From a virus, in the IMG/VR virus record IMGVR_UViG_3300030101_002179, positions 1 to 31,108 of that record: 31,108 nt of DNA; one strand, 5' to 3'. Position numbers and translations under genes: made by a program. Shown one piece after another: positions 9,221-16,809 of this stretch; within the stretch, counting starts at the first letter, position 1; each line of letters starts with the position of its first letter. The notes under the pieces are model-generated. The model did not search any database. It was not told the DNA's origin and saw nothing but the letters and a program-made list of their open reading frames with translations.

Positions 9221-9745
9221 ATGGCTTGTAATTTAACAACTGGGCGTAAAGTACCCTGTAAGTCTGGCGTTGGTGGGATAAGAAATGTTTATTTCGCTGA
9301 CTTTGGAACTTTAGGCGATATTACGTTGACTGTCGGTGAAATCACTGATATGTCAGGCTCAACAAATTGGTTTAAGTATGAATTAAAGGGTGCTAACTCA
9401 TTAGAAACTACCATTACTACAAGTAGGGAAAATGGTACAACTTTTTATGAATCAGTACTAAATATTACTTTACCTTTTTTAGATAGGGCAACACAAGAAG
9501 AAATAAAATTAATTGCAGTAGGCAGACCACATATAGTAGTTGAAGGATATGATGATAGATACTATATGGTAGGCTTAGAAAATGGTGCGGACTTAACAGG
9601 TGGTACAATAGTAACTGGTGCGGCGATGGGCGACCTTTCAGGTTTCACTTTGACATTTACAGCACAAGAAACAGCACCACCTAATTTTGTACAACCGGGT
9701 GTATTAACGCCTGAGATTAATGGCGCACAATTAGAAGTAAATTAA
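9221..9745 (+). CDS. Probable major tail (tube) protein
   Basis: A 174-residue beta-rich protein beginning MACNLTTGRKVPCKSGVGG. It resembles a family I know from Bacteroidetes phages in which the N-terminal ACxLTTGR-x-PCK motif and a central TGGTIVTGAAMGDLSGFTLT segment are conserved; these are usually taken as virion structural or tail-tube proteins. The position after the capsid gene and the richer codon use support an abundant virion protein. It lies behind the capsid terminator, so its level may be set by read-through. A decoration or minor head protein is the alternative. Confidence 0.6.
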   Translation: MACNLTTGRKVPCKSGVGGIRNVYFADFGTLGDITLTVGEITDMSGSTNWFKYELKGANSLETTITTSRENGTTFYESVLNITLPFLDRATQEEIKLIAVGRPHIVVEGYDDRYYMVGLENGADLTGGTIVTGAAMGDLSGFTLTFTAQETAPPNFVQPGVLTPEINGAQLEVN

Positions 9746-9865
9746 TTTTTTTTGTATATTAGATATGCTTTTTATGAACGACTAAATTTAAAAAGTCACA
9801 AAGAGGGTTTTGATTCCTTCGGGTTAGGAATTTGTTAGCAAATTCTAGTACATATCGAAATTAAA
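9746..9865 (+). ncRNA. Structured RNA candidate 3' of tail-tube gene
   Basis: This stretch has no gene. GATATG (9762-9767) can pair with CATATC (9851-9856), closing a junction holding GACT/AGTC (9780-9783 with 9794-9797), ATTCCT/AGGAAT (9813-9818 with 9826-9831) and AATTTG/CAAATT (9829-9834 with 9839-9844); the last two share bases, so they compete or pair in part. A terminator follows. It may be a structured 3' untranslated region or a separate small RNA. It does not fit a tRNA. Confidence 0.4.
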
Positions 9866-9893
9866 GGGTAGCAGAGATGTTACCCTTTTTTTT
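9866..9893 (+). terminator. Intrinsic terminator after tail-tube gene
   Basis: GGGTAGCA (9866-9873) pairs with TGTTACCC (9878-9885) around a GAGA loop, followed by eight T residues; AAA before and TTT after extend the stem, so it may act in both directions. Confidence 0.85.
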
Positions 9894-9923
9894 AAAAAAG
9901 ATAAAAATTTTTAATAAAATATT

Positions 9924-9953
9924 TTTTTATTAACAAAATTTATTATATATTTA
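9924..9953 (+). promoter_or_regulatory. Host-type promoter candidate for intergenic RNA
   Basis: TATATTTA at 9946-9953 matches seven of eight positions of the Bacteroidetes -7 box TAnnTTTG. Upstream, ATTAACA at 9929-9935 and the flanking sequence are almost identical to the promoter candidate at 20680-20709. No gene starts for 360 bases downstream, so it most likely drives the RNA at about 9960-10278. Confidence 0.5.
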
Positions 9954-9959
9954 CATCAT

Positions 9960-10278
9960 AAAACAAAACCTAATTAGGTTTAGTTCTTTAAAATATTGAA
10001 AGTCTTAAAAAGCAAGGTAAAGTATTTGCAACTTTGGTTACTAGGTTGTAAAGGTCAAAATAAAGCAGATATGCTTTTCCTAAAGTTTCAAGCTAATAAG
10101 CAGATATGCTTAAATCTACGGATGATATTAGTGTTCCTTTAGGGCAACCAATTTAAACAGATAAGTCTTATAAACTTATTTGGCAAATATAATTCCTGAT
10201 AGGTGGGTGTGCTATCTTCTAATATGCTATAAGCACCCAAGCATAGAACCCTTACAGAAATGTAGGGGTTTTTTTTTT
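9960..10278 (+). ncRNA. Candidate ~320-nt structured noncoding RNA
   Basis: A stretch with no convincing gene, with a promoter candidate before it and a clear terminator at its end. It holds a perfect 16-base palindrome AAACCTAATTAGGTTT (9966-9981), a boxA-like GTTCTTTA (9983-9990), a possible TGCAAC/GTTGTA stem near 10027-10050, two copies of AAGCAGATATGCTT (10063-10076 and 10098-10111) each folding into a stem with a GATA loop, a stem ATAAGT/ACTTAT near 10161-10180, and a GGGTG/CACCC stem (10205-10209 with 10234-10238). A frame opening at 10180 and joining the next gene in frame is judged an artefact because it crosses the terminator. I do not recognise the RNA family; its function is unknown. 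Confidence 0.55.
10247..10278 (+). terminator. Intrinsic terminator ending intergenic RNA
   Basis: AACCCTTACA (10247-10256) pairs over ten positions with TGTAGGGGTT (10261-10270), one of them a G-T pair, around a GAAA tetraloop, and runs into a tract of ten T residues (10269-10278). It separates the RNA region from the portal operon. Confidence 0.92.
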
Positions 10279-10283
10279 ACATA

Positions 10284-10314
10284 CAAATATCGTAAATTGT
10301 TACGTTATATAATT
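10284..10314 (+). promoter_or_regulatory. Shared late-module box, copy C (CAA-N16-CGTTATAT)
   Basis: CAA at 10284-10286, 16 bases, CGTTATAT at 10303-10310, then ATG at 10315, 12 bases after the C. It lies just after a strong terminator, where a new promoter is needed for the portal operon; this is the best single argument that the box is a promoter and not a translational signal. Confidence 0.58.
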
Positions 10315-10662
10315 ATGAAGAAACTTACCACAAGCACATCAGCACAAACTTTAAAAATAATACCAAGAAGTTATGTTAGTTCTGTTAGTGTTTCTGTTAG
10401 GGATGATAGTGCTAATACCAGTGTAAGTTATACAGTAACACCAACCACAAGTGGTGATTATATGGTTTTAAGTCAGGCTTTTAGTTTAAAAGAGGGGCGT
10501 TATTATGACCTAGAAGTAAAAGATGGTAGTAATGTAATATATAAAGATAAAATATTTTGTACTGACCAAACAGTACAACAATCAACCAACAATTATTATA
10601 CAATAAATAGTGGCGAATATACAACTGATTCAACGTATGATAATGAATTAATATTAGTATGA
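10315..10662 (+). CDS. Small beta-rich virion-associated protein before portal
   Basis: A 115-residue protein beginning MKKLTTSTSAQTLKI. The start at 10315 is chosen over one 45 codons upstream because it follows the CGTTATAT box at the standard distance and because the upstream part would cross a terminator. The protein is Ser/Thr-rich and beta-prone and ends in a Tyr/Asn/Asp-rich tail (EYTTDSTYDNELILV). A similar small gene commonly precedes the portal in Bacteroidetes phages; its function is unknown. It overlaps the portal start by four bases (ATGA). Confidence 0.7.
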   Translation: MKKLTTSTSAQTLKIIPRSYVSSVSVSVRDDSANTSVSYTVTPTTSGDYMVLSQAFSLKEGRYYDLEVKDGSNVIYKDKIFCTDQTVQQSTNNYYTINSGEYTTDSTYDNELILV

Positions 10663-12401
10663 GTGATATAAGTATTGTTAATTTAAGTAATTATGCAAGT
10701 CCTAAAATCAAGGAAGTCAAAAACCAAGACTGGGTAGCTTACGGTGAAGATAATAATTATTTTGAATACATTATAGATAGATATAATGGTAGCCCTACAA
10801 ATAATGCTATAATAAATGGCATATCAGCTATGATTTATGGTCACGGTTTAGATGCCACTGATAGTGAAAGCAAAACTAATGAGTATGCTAAAATGATGTC
10901 TTTATTTAAAAAAGATGTAGTTAGAAAATTGGTATATGATTATAAACTTTTAGGACAATGTGCAGTACAAATTATATATTCAAAAGATAGAAAAACTATA
11001 GCACAATTAGAACACTTACCAGTAGAAACATTAAGGGCAGAAAAAGCAAATGAAGATGGTGAGATTGAAGCATATTATTATTTTGAAGATTGGAAAAATA
11101 TAACAAGAAAAGATGAGCCACTTAGAATACCCTGTTTTGGTAAATCTAAAGAAGCTATTGAGTTAATGTATATAAAACCATATAAGGCAGGGTACTTTTA
11201 TTATTCACCTGTTGATTATCAAGGTGGTTTACAGTATGCAGAACTAGAAGAAGAAATAGCCAACTATCATTTAGCAAATATAAAGCAAGGTTTAGCACCT
11301 AGTATGCTTATCAACTTTAACAATGGAACACCAACAGAAGAACAGCGTACACTTATAGAACAAAGAATTTATCAAAAGTTTTCAGGGTCTAGTAACAGTG
11401 GTAAATTTATTTTAGCATTTAATGATAATGCAGATACACAAGCAAATATAGAGCCAATACAATTAAATGATGCACATAATCAATACCAGTTTTTAAGTGA
11501 AGAAAGCAGTAAAAAAATACTTGTTAGTCATAGAATAGTATCACCAATGTTATTTGGTATTAAAGACCAAACAGGTTTAGGTAATAATGCAGATGAATTA
11601 AAAACAGCTAGTATATTAACGGACAATACTACAATCAGACCTTTTCAAGATATACTTATAGATGCTTTTGACCAAATATTAGCATATAATAATATAAGCC
11701 TTAATTTGTATTTTAAGACACTTCAGCCTTTAGAATTTACTGACTTAACAAATGTTACTGACAAAGAAACTAGAGAAGAAGAAACAGGTGTTAAAATGAG
11801 TTCTGACCTAGATTTTGATGACCTTAAAATGGTAGAAAGTTTGGAGAACTTAGGGCAAGATGAACAAGAACTTTTGGATATGGGTTATGAACTTGTTGAT
11901 GAAAGACCAGTAGATTTAGAACAAGAAGATGTATTAGATAAAATGCTTAGTCTAGCAACTGTACCAAAAAGCAGACCTAGAGGTGATAGTGATTTAGATG
12001 GTGAAACTAAAGAGGGTGAGAAATTTTTAGTACGTTATCAATATGCACCTTTAGCAGTAAAAAATAACAGCAGGGAGTTTTGTAGAAAAATGGTTCAGGC
12101 TAGAAAAATATATCGTAAAGAAGATTTAAACAAGAACAGTACAGCCAATGGTGAGTTAGCGGCTAAGGGAGAAAAGTCGTATAATATATGGTTACACAAA
12201 GGCGGTGCAAATTGTGGTCATTATTTTTTAAGAAAAACATTTATGTTTAAAGGTCAAGAATTTAAACCTGTATATAAACAAGAAAGAGAAACAAAAGGTA
12301 TTAAAGCACCTAACAAGGGTTTTGGCAAAAAGGGTGAGCCAAAACAAGTAGCACAAAAACCAAGGGATAGAGCAGATAAAGGATATAAATATAAAAGATA
12401 A
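10659..12401 (+). CDS. Portal protein with extra C-terminal Cys/His domain
   Basis: A 580-residue protein. Residues 1-400 resemble portal proteins of Bacteroidetes siphophages: an early WVAYGEDNNYFEYIIDRYN, an acidic/aromatic middle, and the stem-helix region around residues 285-330 (SHRIVSPMLFGIKDQTGLG). The portal forms the dodecameric DNA channel and terminase docking site. After an acidic linker (about 385-445) comes a C-terminal domain with NSREFCRKMVQARKIYRKED and NIWLHKGGANCGHYFLRK, whose spaced Cys and His could bind zinc; this tail is also known in relatives, where its role is unclear. The last 40 residues are strongly basic. It lies downstream of the capsid genes, not beside the terminase. 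Confidence 0.85.
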   Translation: MSDISIVNLSNYASPKIKEVKNQDWVAYGEDNNYFEYIIDRYNGSPTNNAIINGISAMIYGHGLDATDSESKTNEYAKMMSLFKKDVVRKLVYDYKLLGQCAVQIIYSKDRKTIAQLEHLPVETLRAEKANEDGEIEAYYYFEDWKNITRKDEPLRIPCFGKSKEAIELMYIKPYKAGYFYYSPVDYQGGLQYAELEEEIANYHLANIKQGLAPSMLINFNNGTPTEEQRTLIEQRIYQKFSGSSNSGKFILAFNDNADTQANIEPIQLNDAHNQYQFLSEESSKKILVSHRIVSPMLFGIKDQTGLGNNADELKTASILTDNTTIRPFQDILIDAFDQILAYNNISLNLYFKTLQPLEFTDLTNVTDKETREEETGVKMSSDLDFDDLKMVESLENLGQDEQELLDMGYELVDERPVDLEQEDVLDKMLSLATVPKSRPRGDSDLDGETKEGEKFLVRYQYAPLAVKNNSREFCRKMVQARKIYRKEDLNKNSTANGELAAKGEKSYNIWLHKGGANCGHYFLRKTFMFKGQEFKPVYKQERETKGIKAPNKGFGKKGEPKQVAQKPRDRADKGYKYKR

Positions 12402-12901
12402 TGGCAACAGCACTATTTTTAACAAGAACTGATTTAGTTAAGAACACTATACTAGATGGCAATATTGATACGGATAAGTTTATACAATTTGTAAAGATAG
12501 CGCAAGAAATTCACGTTAGAAATTATCTTGGTACAGATTTATATAACAAGTTACAAAGTGATATAATTGCAGGTACACTATCAGGTACATATTTAACACT
12601 TAAAAACACATACGTTGTTCCTATGCTTATACACTGGAGTAATGTAGAATATTTGCCTTTTGCAGCGTACAGTGTAAAAAATGGTGGTGTATTTAAACAC
12701 ACATCTGAAAATGCAGAAAGTGTAAGCAAGGAAGAAGTTGATTTTTTAATAAATAAAGAAAGGGAATTTGCTGAATATTATACACAAAGGTTTATAGACT
12801 TTATGTCACATAACCAACAAGACTATCCTGAGTATAATACAAACAGTAATGAAGATATACACCCTGATAAAGATACAACATTTCAAGGGTGGGTCTTATG
12901 A
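12401..12901 (+). CDS. Probable head-tail connector protein
   Basis: A 166-residue mostly helical protein starting at the last base of the portal stop codon (TAATGG). The N-terminal MATALFLTRTDLVKNTILDGNID and the IQFVKIAQEIHVRNYLGTDLYNKL segment match a family (I think DUF6712) that follows the portal in Bacteroidetes phages and is usually taken as a head-tail adaptor. The acidic, Asn-rich C-terminus ends FQGWVL. The role as connector rests on family memory and position. Confidence 0.65.
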   Translation: MATALFLTRTDLVKNTILDGNIDTDKFIQFVKIAQEIHVRNYLGTDLYNKLQSDIIAGTLSGTYLTLKNTYVVPMLIHWSNVEYLPFAAYSVKNGGVFKHTSENAESVSKEEVDFLINKEREFAEYYTQRFIDFMSHNQQDYPEYNTNSNEDIHPDKDTTFQGWVL

Positions 12902-12987
12902 AAAAGAAAAGGAAAAACTATAAACCTAAGCTAGAATACGTTATTAAATTAGAAAGGTTTTTAAAATTAGAGAAAAATGGCAAATAA
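12898..12987 (+). CDS. Basic 29-residue miniprotein
   Basis: The frame starts with ATGA overlap with the connector gene and overlaps the next gene by 11 bases. The product is very basic (MKKKRKNYKPKLEYVIKLER). Overlap at both ends supports translation; function unknown. Confidence 0.45.
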   Translation: MKKKRKNYKPKLEYVIKLERFLKLEKNGK

Positions 12988-13192
12988 TATTAACTGGGGA
13001 AAAATTTATTGCTTTACAGAATGGGGGCAAGAAACTAAAACTATCATTGAAAGCATTCCTGCATTCTCTGCACCCAGTTGTTTTACTAGCCCAAAAACTG
13101 GTAATCAGATAGACACATTAGCACTTACTGTTGATTTGACTAGCTTTACCGTAGATACAACAACAATAAAAATAAGTCAAACAACAATTTAA
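12977..13192 (+). CDS. Small structural-type protein (WGKIYC family)
   Basis: A 71-residue protein beginning MANNINWGKIYCFTEWG, with beta-prone Thr-rich C-terminus (TVDTTTIKISQTTI). The NINWGKIYC start is familiar from small proteins next to fibre genes in marine phages, so a virion or fibre-associated role is inferred. It precedes the fibre-like gene by five bases. Confidence 0.55.
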   Translation: MANNINWGKIYCFTEWGQETKTIIESIPAFSAPSCFTSPKTGNQIDTLALTVDLTSFTVDTTTIKISQTTI

Positions 13193-13197
13193 AAAAT

Positions 13198-13956
13198 ATG
13201 GCATCGATAGACATTAATATAGGAAGTAGCGCAGATGATGGAACAGGCGATAACCTGAGAACATTTGCGACAAACGTAGCGGCTATGTTTGCTGAGATAT
13301 ATGGTCTTGGTACAGCCGAAAGTGATTTAACAACAGGTACAGCATTTGAAATAACCAATGCAAGAATAGCAACTAATGCGGCAATTGATATGGATAAATT
13401 AGATGGTGATTCTTTGGCAGGGTCTTTAACAGATTTTGCACAAGATGACCTAGTAATATTATCAGATACATCAGATTCAGGTAATTTAAAAAATATGACT
13501 ACATCAAATTTAGAAGATTCTATATTTGGTAATGTAAGTGGTGATGCAACAATAGCGGCAGGTGGTGCTTTAACTATTGCTAACGATTCAGTAGAACACT
13601 CAATGCTAGAAAATAGATACACAGCACAAGTTGATGTAACAAGTTCAAATTCAATTTCAATTGATTGGTCAGCAGGTGCAGTATTTAAACTGAGTGGTGC
13701 TTTAACAGGTACTACAACAATTACATTTAGTAATTTTCAAATTGGTCAATGTATTGAAATTTGTAATTTACAAGGTAGTGTAACTGTTAATTTAGCTTGT
13801 GTTAATGGTGGTGTACAAGACTATTTTTATAAAGTTGGTGGCGACTATGATGGTTCTTCTGCTAACTTATTGCAAGTAGTTTGTTTAGAAAATGATGGCT
13901 CTGATAAATCATTTGCTTATAGTGTGAATAGTTATGCGGATGATTCAAGTATTTAA
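13198..13956 (+). CDS. Tail-fibre-like protein
   Basis: A 252-residue protein with a short helical N-terminus (about 10-40) typical of fibre attachment parts, then low-complexity beta-rich repeats (DLVILSDTSDSGNLKNMTTS, DSVEHSMLENRY) seen in fibre and tail-spike proteins of marine phages, and a C-terminal domain with alternating hydrophobic and Ser/Thr residues (SISIDWSAGAVFKLSGALTG). No enzymatic motif is visible. Placement among virion genes and the repeated style favour a receptor-binding or fibre role; the exact structure cannot be told from sequence. Confidence 0.6.
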   Translation: MASIDINIGSSADDGTGDNLRTFATNVAAMFAEIYGLGTAESDLTTGTAFEITNARIATNAAIDMDKLDGDSLAGSLTDFAQDDLVILSDTSDSGNLKNMTTSNLEDSIFGNVSGDATIAAGGALTIANDSVEHSMLENRYTAQVDVTSSNSISIDWSAGAVFKLSGALTGTTTITFSNFQIGQCIEICNLQGSVTVNLACVNGGVQDYFYKVGGDYDGSSANLLQVVCLENDGSDKSFAYSVNSYADDSSI

Positions 13957-13966
13957 AATTTAAATT

Positions 13967-14431
13967 ATGTATGCAAAAGAAACTAATAAAAAAATAAAAA
14001 CTTTTAATACTTTGCCTAGTACATATAAAGGTAAAAAATATTATATGACTGGTTTTAATTTATTATCAGATAATGAATTAGCTGATGAGGGTTTTTATAA
14101 AGTAGAAGTACCTGAATACGACAGTAGGGTACAAGAACTAAAAGACTTAAAATTTAACAAAACTAAAGGCAAGTTTATATATAGTTTAAAAAACAAAACT
14201 TTTCCTGAAAGTGTTAGTGAATTAAAAAGCAAAGTTTTAGAAAGTCTTAGAGAAAAAAAGGCAATTGACTTAGAGCCAACTAGAAATATTGCTTTAGAAG
14301 CATTTGAAACTGGTGAAGAGTTATCACAAGATATAAAAGATGAAAGGGATGCAATTAGAAAAAAATATGATGATGATGTGATTGCACTTAATAAGCTAAC
14401 AAAAAAACTTGACATAATAAAATTTATATAA
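13967..14431 (+). CDS. Unknown helical protein between fibre-like genes
   Basis: A 154-residue Lys/Glu-rich protein. The first 60 residues look like a small alpha/beta domain (KTFNTLPSTYKGKKYYMTGF); the rest is helical, ending in a coiled coil (DERDAIRKKYDDDVIALNKL). It shares a TAATG overlap with the next gene. I do not recognise it. Position suggests a fibre-associated protein or chaperone, which is a weak inference. Confidence 0.55.
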   Translation: MYAKETNKKIKTFNTLPSTYKGKKYYMTGFNLLSDNELADEGFYKVEVPEYDSRVQELKDLKFNKTKGKFIYSLKNKTFPESVSELKSKVLESLREKKAIDLEPTRNIALEAFETGEELSQDIKDERDAIRKKYDDDVIALNKLTKKLDIIKFI

Positions 14432-15195
14432 TGAGTTCAGTAAAAGATAGTATATTATTAAATAGTGGTGCATCAGATACATTTACAGGAACAACAGCTA
14501 ATTTAATTAGACATTTTTCTAGTAAAAATGCAACTTCAACTGCAAACTTTTCTAGTGGCTCAAATAGTTCTGTGAATTGGGTTGATTTAACAGGAAATAG
14601 TAATATGTCTATGACTAATGTTAGTTTTGACACATCTACAAAATTAATTACTTGTGCTAGTAATTCTGTATTAAATGCAGGTAATCTTTTTGGGGGTACA
14701 ACATCAGCTACATTTACTATTGAAATGTGGTTTAAAAAAACAGGCAACAGTGGTGGCTATGTAAATGCAGTAGGAAGTAATGTTCAAGCTAGTATTGGTG
14801 GTTTTGCCGCTTATATAGAACAGCCGGGTGCTAATAATGATTTTGATTTGGCTAAATATTATGTGCCAAGTGGTTTATCAGACCAAAGATTTCCCACTAA
14901 TCCGGGCATAGAAATTGCAACTAACGTATTTAATCAACTAGTTTTTGGTGCAAATGGTGCTACAGTATTCTTGTTTATTAATGGTGGTAACCCATCAACT
15001 GGTGCTTATAGTAATTCAGTAGCTACTAATACAGTCAATACAGGTGGTGCTAATGTTTTTTTTGGTAGTTTTAGTGGTGGTACATCAAGTCTTTTAGGTG
15101 ATTTAGGAATTATTAGAATCTATGATGATGTGCTTACATTAAGTGAAGTTCAAGCAAATTATAATGCTAATAAAGCAGAATTTGGTTTAAGCTAA
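14431..15195 (+). CDS. LamG/concanavalin-like virion protein
   Basis: A 254-residue beta protein whose middle and C-terminal part (about 70-250) resembles LamG-like jelly-roll domains: TFTIEMWFKKTG early, FNQLVFGANGATVFLFING in the middle and LGIIRIYDDVLTLSEVQANY at the end. Such domains bind carbohydrates and are common in phage fibre or decoration proteins that touch host glycans. No signal peptide or membrane segment is seen. It is the last virion gene before the lysis block, with one-base overlaps on both sides. Confidence 0.7.
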   Translation: MSSVKDSILLNSGASDTFTGTTANLIRHFSSKNATSTANFSSGSNSSVNWVDLTGNSNMSMTNVSFDTSTKLITCASNSVLNAGNLFGGTTSATFTIEMWFKKTGNSGGYVNAVGSNVQASIGGFAAYIEQPGANNDFDLAKYYVPSGLSDQRFPTNPGIEIATNVFNQLVFGANGATVFLFINGGNPSTGAYSNSVATNTVNTGGANVFFGSFSGGTSSLLGDLGIIRIYDDVLTLSEVQANYNANKAEFGLS

Positions 15196-15347
15196 TGGAA
15201 CAAATGCGACAACTATTTTTAGTAAATGCAACAGTTTTATTTATAAGTTTTACTGCAATTGAACAATATTTAAGCGTTATATTATTAGTAGGCACTATAA
15301 TTTATACAGTGCTAAAAATTATTAATGAATATAAAAAGTTAAAATAA
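15195..15347 (+). CDS. Small membrane protein, start of lysis block
   Basis: A 50-residue frame starting with TAATG overlap. Two hydrophobic stretches (about 7-20 and 24-42) are followed by a basic tail NEYKKLK. The size, topology and place before the endolysin suggest a holin-like or lysis-accessory role; no family is recognised. Confidence 0.55.
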   Translation: MEQMRQLFLVNATVLFISFTAIEQYLSVILLVGTIIYTVLKIINEYKKLK

Positions 15348-15350
15348 ATA

Positions 15351-15749
15351 ATGAAATTACCTACAAACGGTGTCGCAAAAGATATTAGGCATTTTTCAGG
15401 GGCGTTGCTTGTGTTTTTTCTTATAGTAGGTATACTTATATACCTTTCTAAATTTTCTATACCTGATAAAAATGCACAAATTGTAAATACTTTAATTGGT
15501 ATGATTGCAGCGAGTGTGGCTATGGTAATAGCAACTATCACTGGTAGAAACCCTGATGACTTAGAAGAAGCTAAAAAAAAAATACAAGGTTTAGAAAATA
15601 GGGTAGAAATGCTTGTTAGTCAAAAAGATTCATTAGAGGGTATGCTTATAAAAAGTCAAACTGAAACAATAGAAAGATTAACTTTACTTGCAGCAGTTGA
15701 TTATGACAAAAAAAATAGATGTAATAACAAAGATTGTAAATGTAAATAG
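15351..15749 (+). CDS. Membrane-anchored coiled-coil protein of lysis block
   Basis: A 132-residue protein with two membrane segments (about residues 17-35, [15 protein letters not shown], and 43-62, [18 protein letters not shown]), then a charged coiled coil (about 65-105) and a Cys-rich end [11 protein letters not shown]. It could be a holin, antiholin or spanin-like component; two membrane helices plus a long soluble tail do not fit a classic Rz-type inner spanin exactly. No lipobox is visible. The assignment to lysis comes from its neighbours, the M15 endolysin and 3-TM holin. Confidence 0.6.
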   Translation: MKLPTNGVAKDIRHFSGALLVFFLIVGILIYLSKFSIPDKNAQIVNTLIGMIAASVAMVIATITGRNPDDLEEAKKKIQGLENRVEMLVSQKDSLEGMLIKSQTETIERLTLLAAVDYDKKNRCNNKDCKCK

Positions 15750-15750
15750 T

Positions 15751-15849
15751 ATGGATAAAATAAAAATATGGTGGAAAAATACATCAGTAACAAAAAAATT
15801 ATTATATATTGTGGCAATTTTATTGTTTATAATTATGCTAATTAAATGA
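15751..15849 (+). CDS. Single-pass 32-residue membrane miniprotein
   Basis: Begins one base after the previous stop and overlaps the endolysin start (ATGA). A short basic/aromatic head (MDKIKIWWKNTSVTKK) precedes one hydrophobic helix (LLYIVAILLFIIMLI). Probably a lysis accessory; function not recognised. Confidence 0.55.
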   Translation: MDKIKIWWKNTSVTKKLLYIVAILLFIIMLIK

Positions 15850-16220
15850 TAGATTTAGAATATTTTAAGTACACTGAGTTTGATAGCCCTGACCAAAAAA
15901 ATAGTGGCATTAATATGCACCCTGAATTTTTACAAAAACTTGAAAAAGCTAGGAGCATCGCTAACTTTCCTTTTATTATTTCAAGTGGTTATCGTAGCCA
16001 ACAGTTCAATGAAAAACTTAGACAAGATGGATATTCAGCATCAAAAAATTCCAGTCACCTTATTGGTAGAGCAGTCGATATTAGGGTCAAAGATTCAGCA
16101 CATAGACTACAACTGTTGGAATCATTACAACAAGCAGGGTTTAAAAGGTTTGGAGTTGCTAAAGGATTCATCCACGTTGATGATGACCCTAGCAAACCCA
16201 ATTGTCTATGGACATACTAG
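15846..16220 (+). CDS. Endolysin, M15 peptidase (VanY/L-Ala-D-Glu type)
   Basis: A complete 124-residue single-domain peptidase of the M15 family that cuts peptide cross-links of peptidoglycan. Visible motifs are SGYRS (47-51), SSHLIGRAVDI (69-79) with zinc ligands His71 and Asp78, and GFIHVDDD with His110 as third ligand. No cell-wall-binding domain or signal peptide is present, so release depends on a holin. It sits between small membrane proteins and the 3-TM holin gene. Length and motifs match the compact M15_3 group common in phages of Gram-negative bacteria. Confidence 0.93.
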   Translation: MIDLEYFKYTEFDSPDQKNSGINMHPEFLQKLEKARSIANFPFIISSGYRSQQFNEKLRQDGYSASKNSSHLIGRAVDIRVKDSAHRLQLLESLQQAGFKRFGVAKGFIHVDDDPSKPNCLWTY

Positions 16221-16243
16221 CACAGCAGGGCAAACATTAGAGT

Positions 16244-16651
16244 ATGAGTAAGCCACTAAAAAAAACAAAAGTAGGTAAATTTTTACTTGAAAAAGTACCA
16301 AATGTAATAGGTGGTTTGTTGGATAGTACACCTGCAGGTAGTGTAATTAAAACACTTATAGGTGGGTCTGATATGTCTGATGCAGACAAAGAAATTGCCC
16401 TTAAAAAACTTGACCAAGAAATACACGAGTTTGATGGCATTACACAAAGGTGGGTGGCAGACTCAAAATCTAGTTGGTTAGCCCAAAATGTACGCCCATT
16501 AACTTTAACCTTTTTAACAGTAGCTTTTGTAATAGGTTGGTATATGCAAATAGAACAATTAGAGGTAGTTAAAGAATTACTATGGGTTGTTTTTGCAGGT
16601 TACTTTGGTGGTAGAACTTATGAAAAAGTAAAAGGCAAAAGTAATGGCTAG
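16244..16651 (+). CDS. Holin of the 3-TM type
   Basis: A 135-residue protein resembling the family 'holin of 3TMs' (PF11351). Residues 1-60 form an amphipathic basic/Gly region (LEKVPNVIGGLLDSTPAGSV); the conserved block RWVADSKSSWLAQNVRPLTL lies near residues 65-85; two clear hydrophobic segments follow (about 85-100 and 108-122), with an earlier weak one, and a basic tail. The protein should permeabilise the inner membrane to let the endolysin out. Its place right after the endolysin agrees. Confidence 0.82.
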   Translation: MSKPLKKTKVGKFLLEKVPNVIGGLLDSTPAGSVIKTLIGGSDMSDADKEIALKKLDQEIHEFDGITQRWVADSKSSWLAQNVRPLTLTFLTVAFVIGWYMQIEQLEVVKELLWVVFAGYFGGRTYEKVKGKSNG

Positions 16652-16778
16652 AAAAATTGTATCTAAATTTATAGAAAAACCAAGAGTAAAAAGAAAGGGC
16701 AGACATTCTAAAAGTGCTAGTAATCTAAAGTCTAGTAAACTATACAAAAAACCTTACAACAGGCAAGGAAAAAAATAA
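16644..16778 (+). CDS. Small basic conserved phage protein (KRKGRHSK type)
   Basis: A 44-residue basic protein starting eight bases before the holin stop. The pattern KRKGRHSKSASNLKSSKLYK followed by KPYNRQG matches a very short protein family I have seen in marine tailed phages of several types, always without known function. Nearly a third of residues are Lys or Arg, so nucleic-acid binding is possible. Confidence 0.65.
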   Translation: MARKIVSKFIEKPRVKRKGRHSKSASNLKSSKLYKKPYNRQGKK

Positions 16779-16809
16779 ATTTGTTTTTTTAAAAAATAAT
16801 CTTATATTA

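Noticed and set aside
9761-9865. Possible tRNA in the folded region after the tail-tube gene
   Set aside because: The arms do not have tRNA lengths, and there is no T-loop consensus or CCA-compatible acceptor end.
10180-10314. Upstream extension of the small gene before the portal
   Set aside because: The extension crosses the strong terminator at 10247-10278, its sequence does not resemble the rest of the protein, and ATG 10315 follows the shared box at the standard distance.
13146-13622. 158-codon open frame on the minus strand
   Set aside because: It lies wholly opposite the fibre-like gene, has low-complexity composition dictated by the complementary coding strand, and no minus-strand promoter or similar gene supports it.
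15880-16251. 123-codon plus-strand frame inside the endolysin gene with a hydrophobic N-terminal part, considered as an embedded spanin
   Set aside because: It starts with TTG, has no lipobox, and the host frame is a fully intact M15 endolysin. Kept only as a weak possibility.
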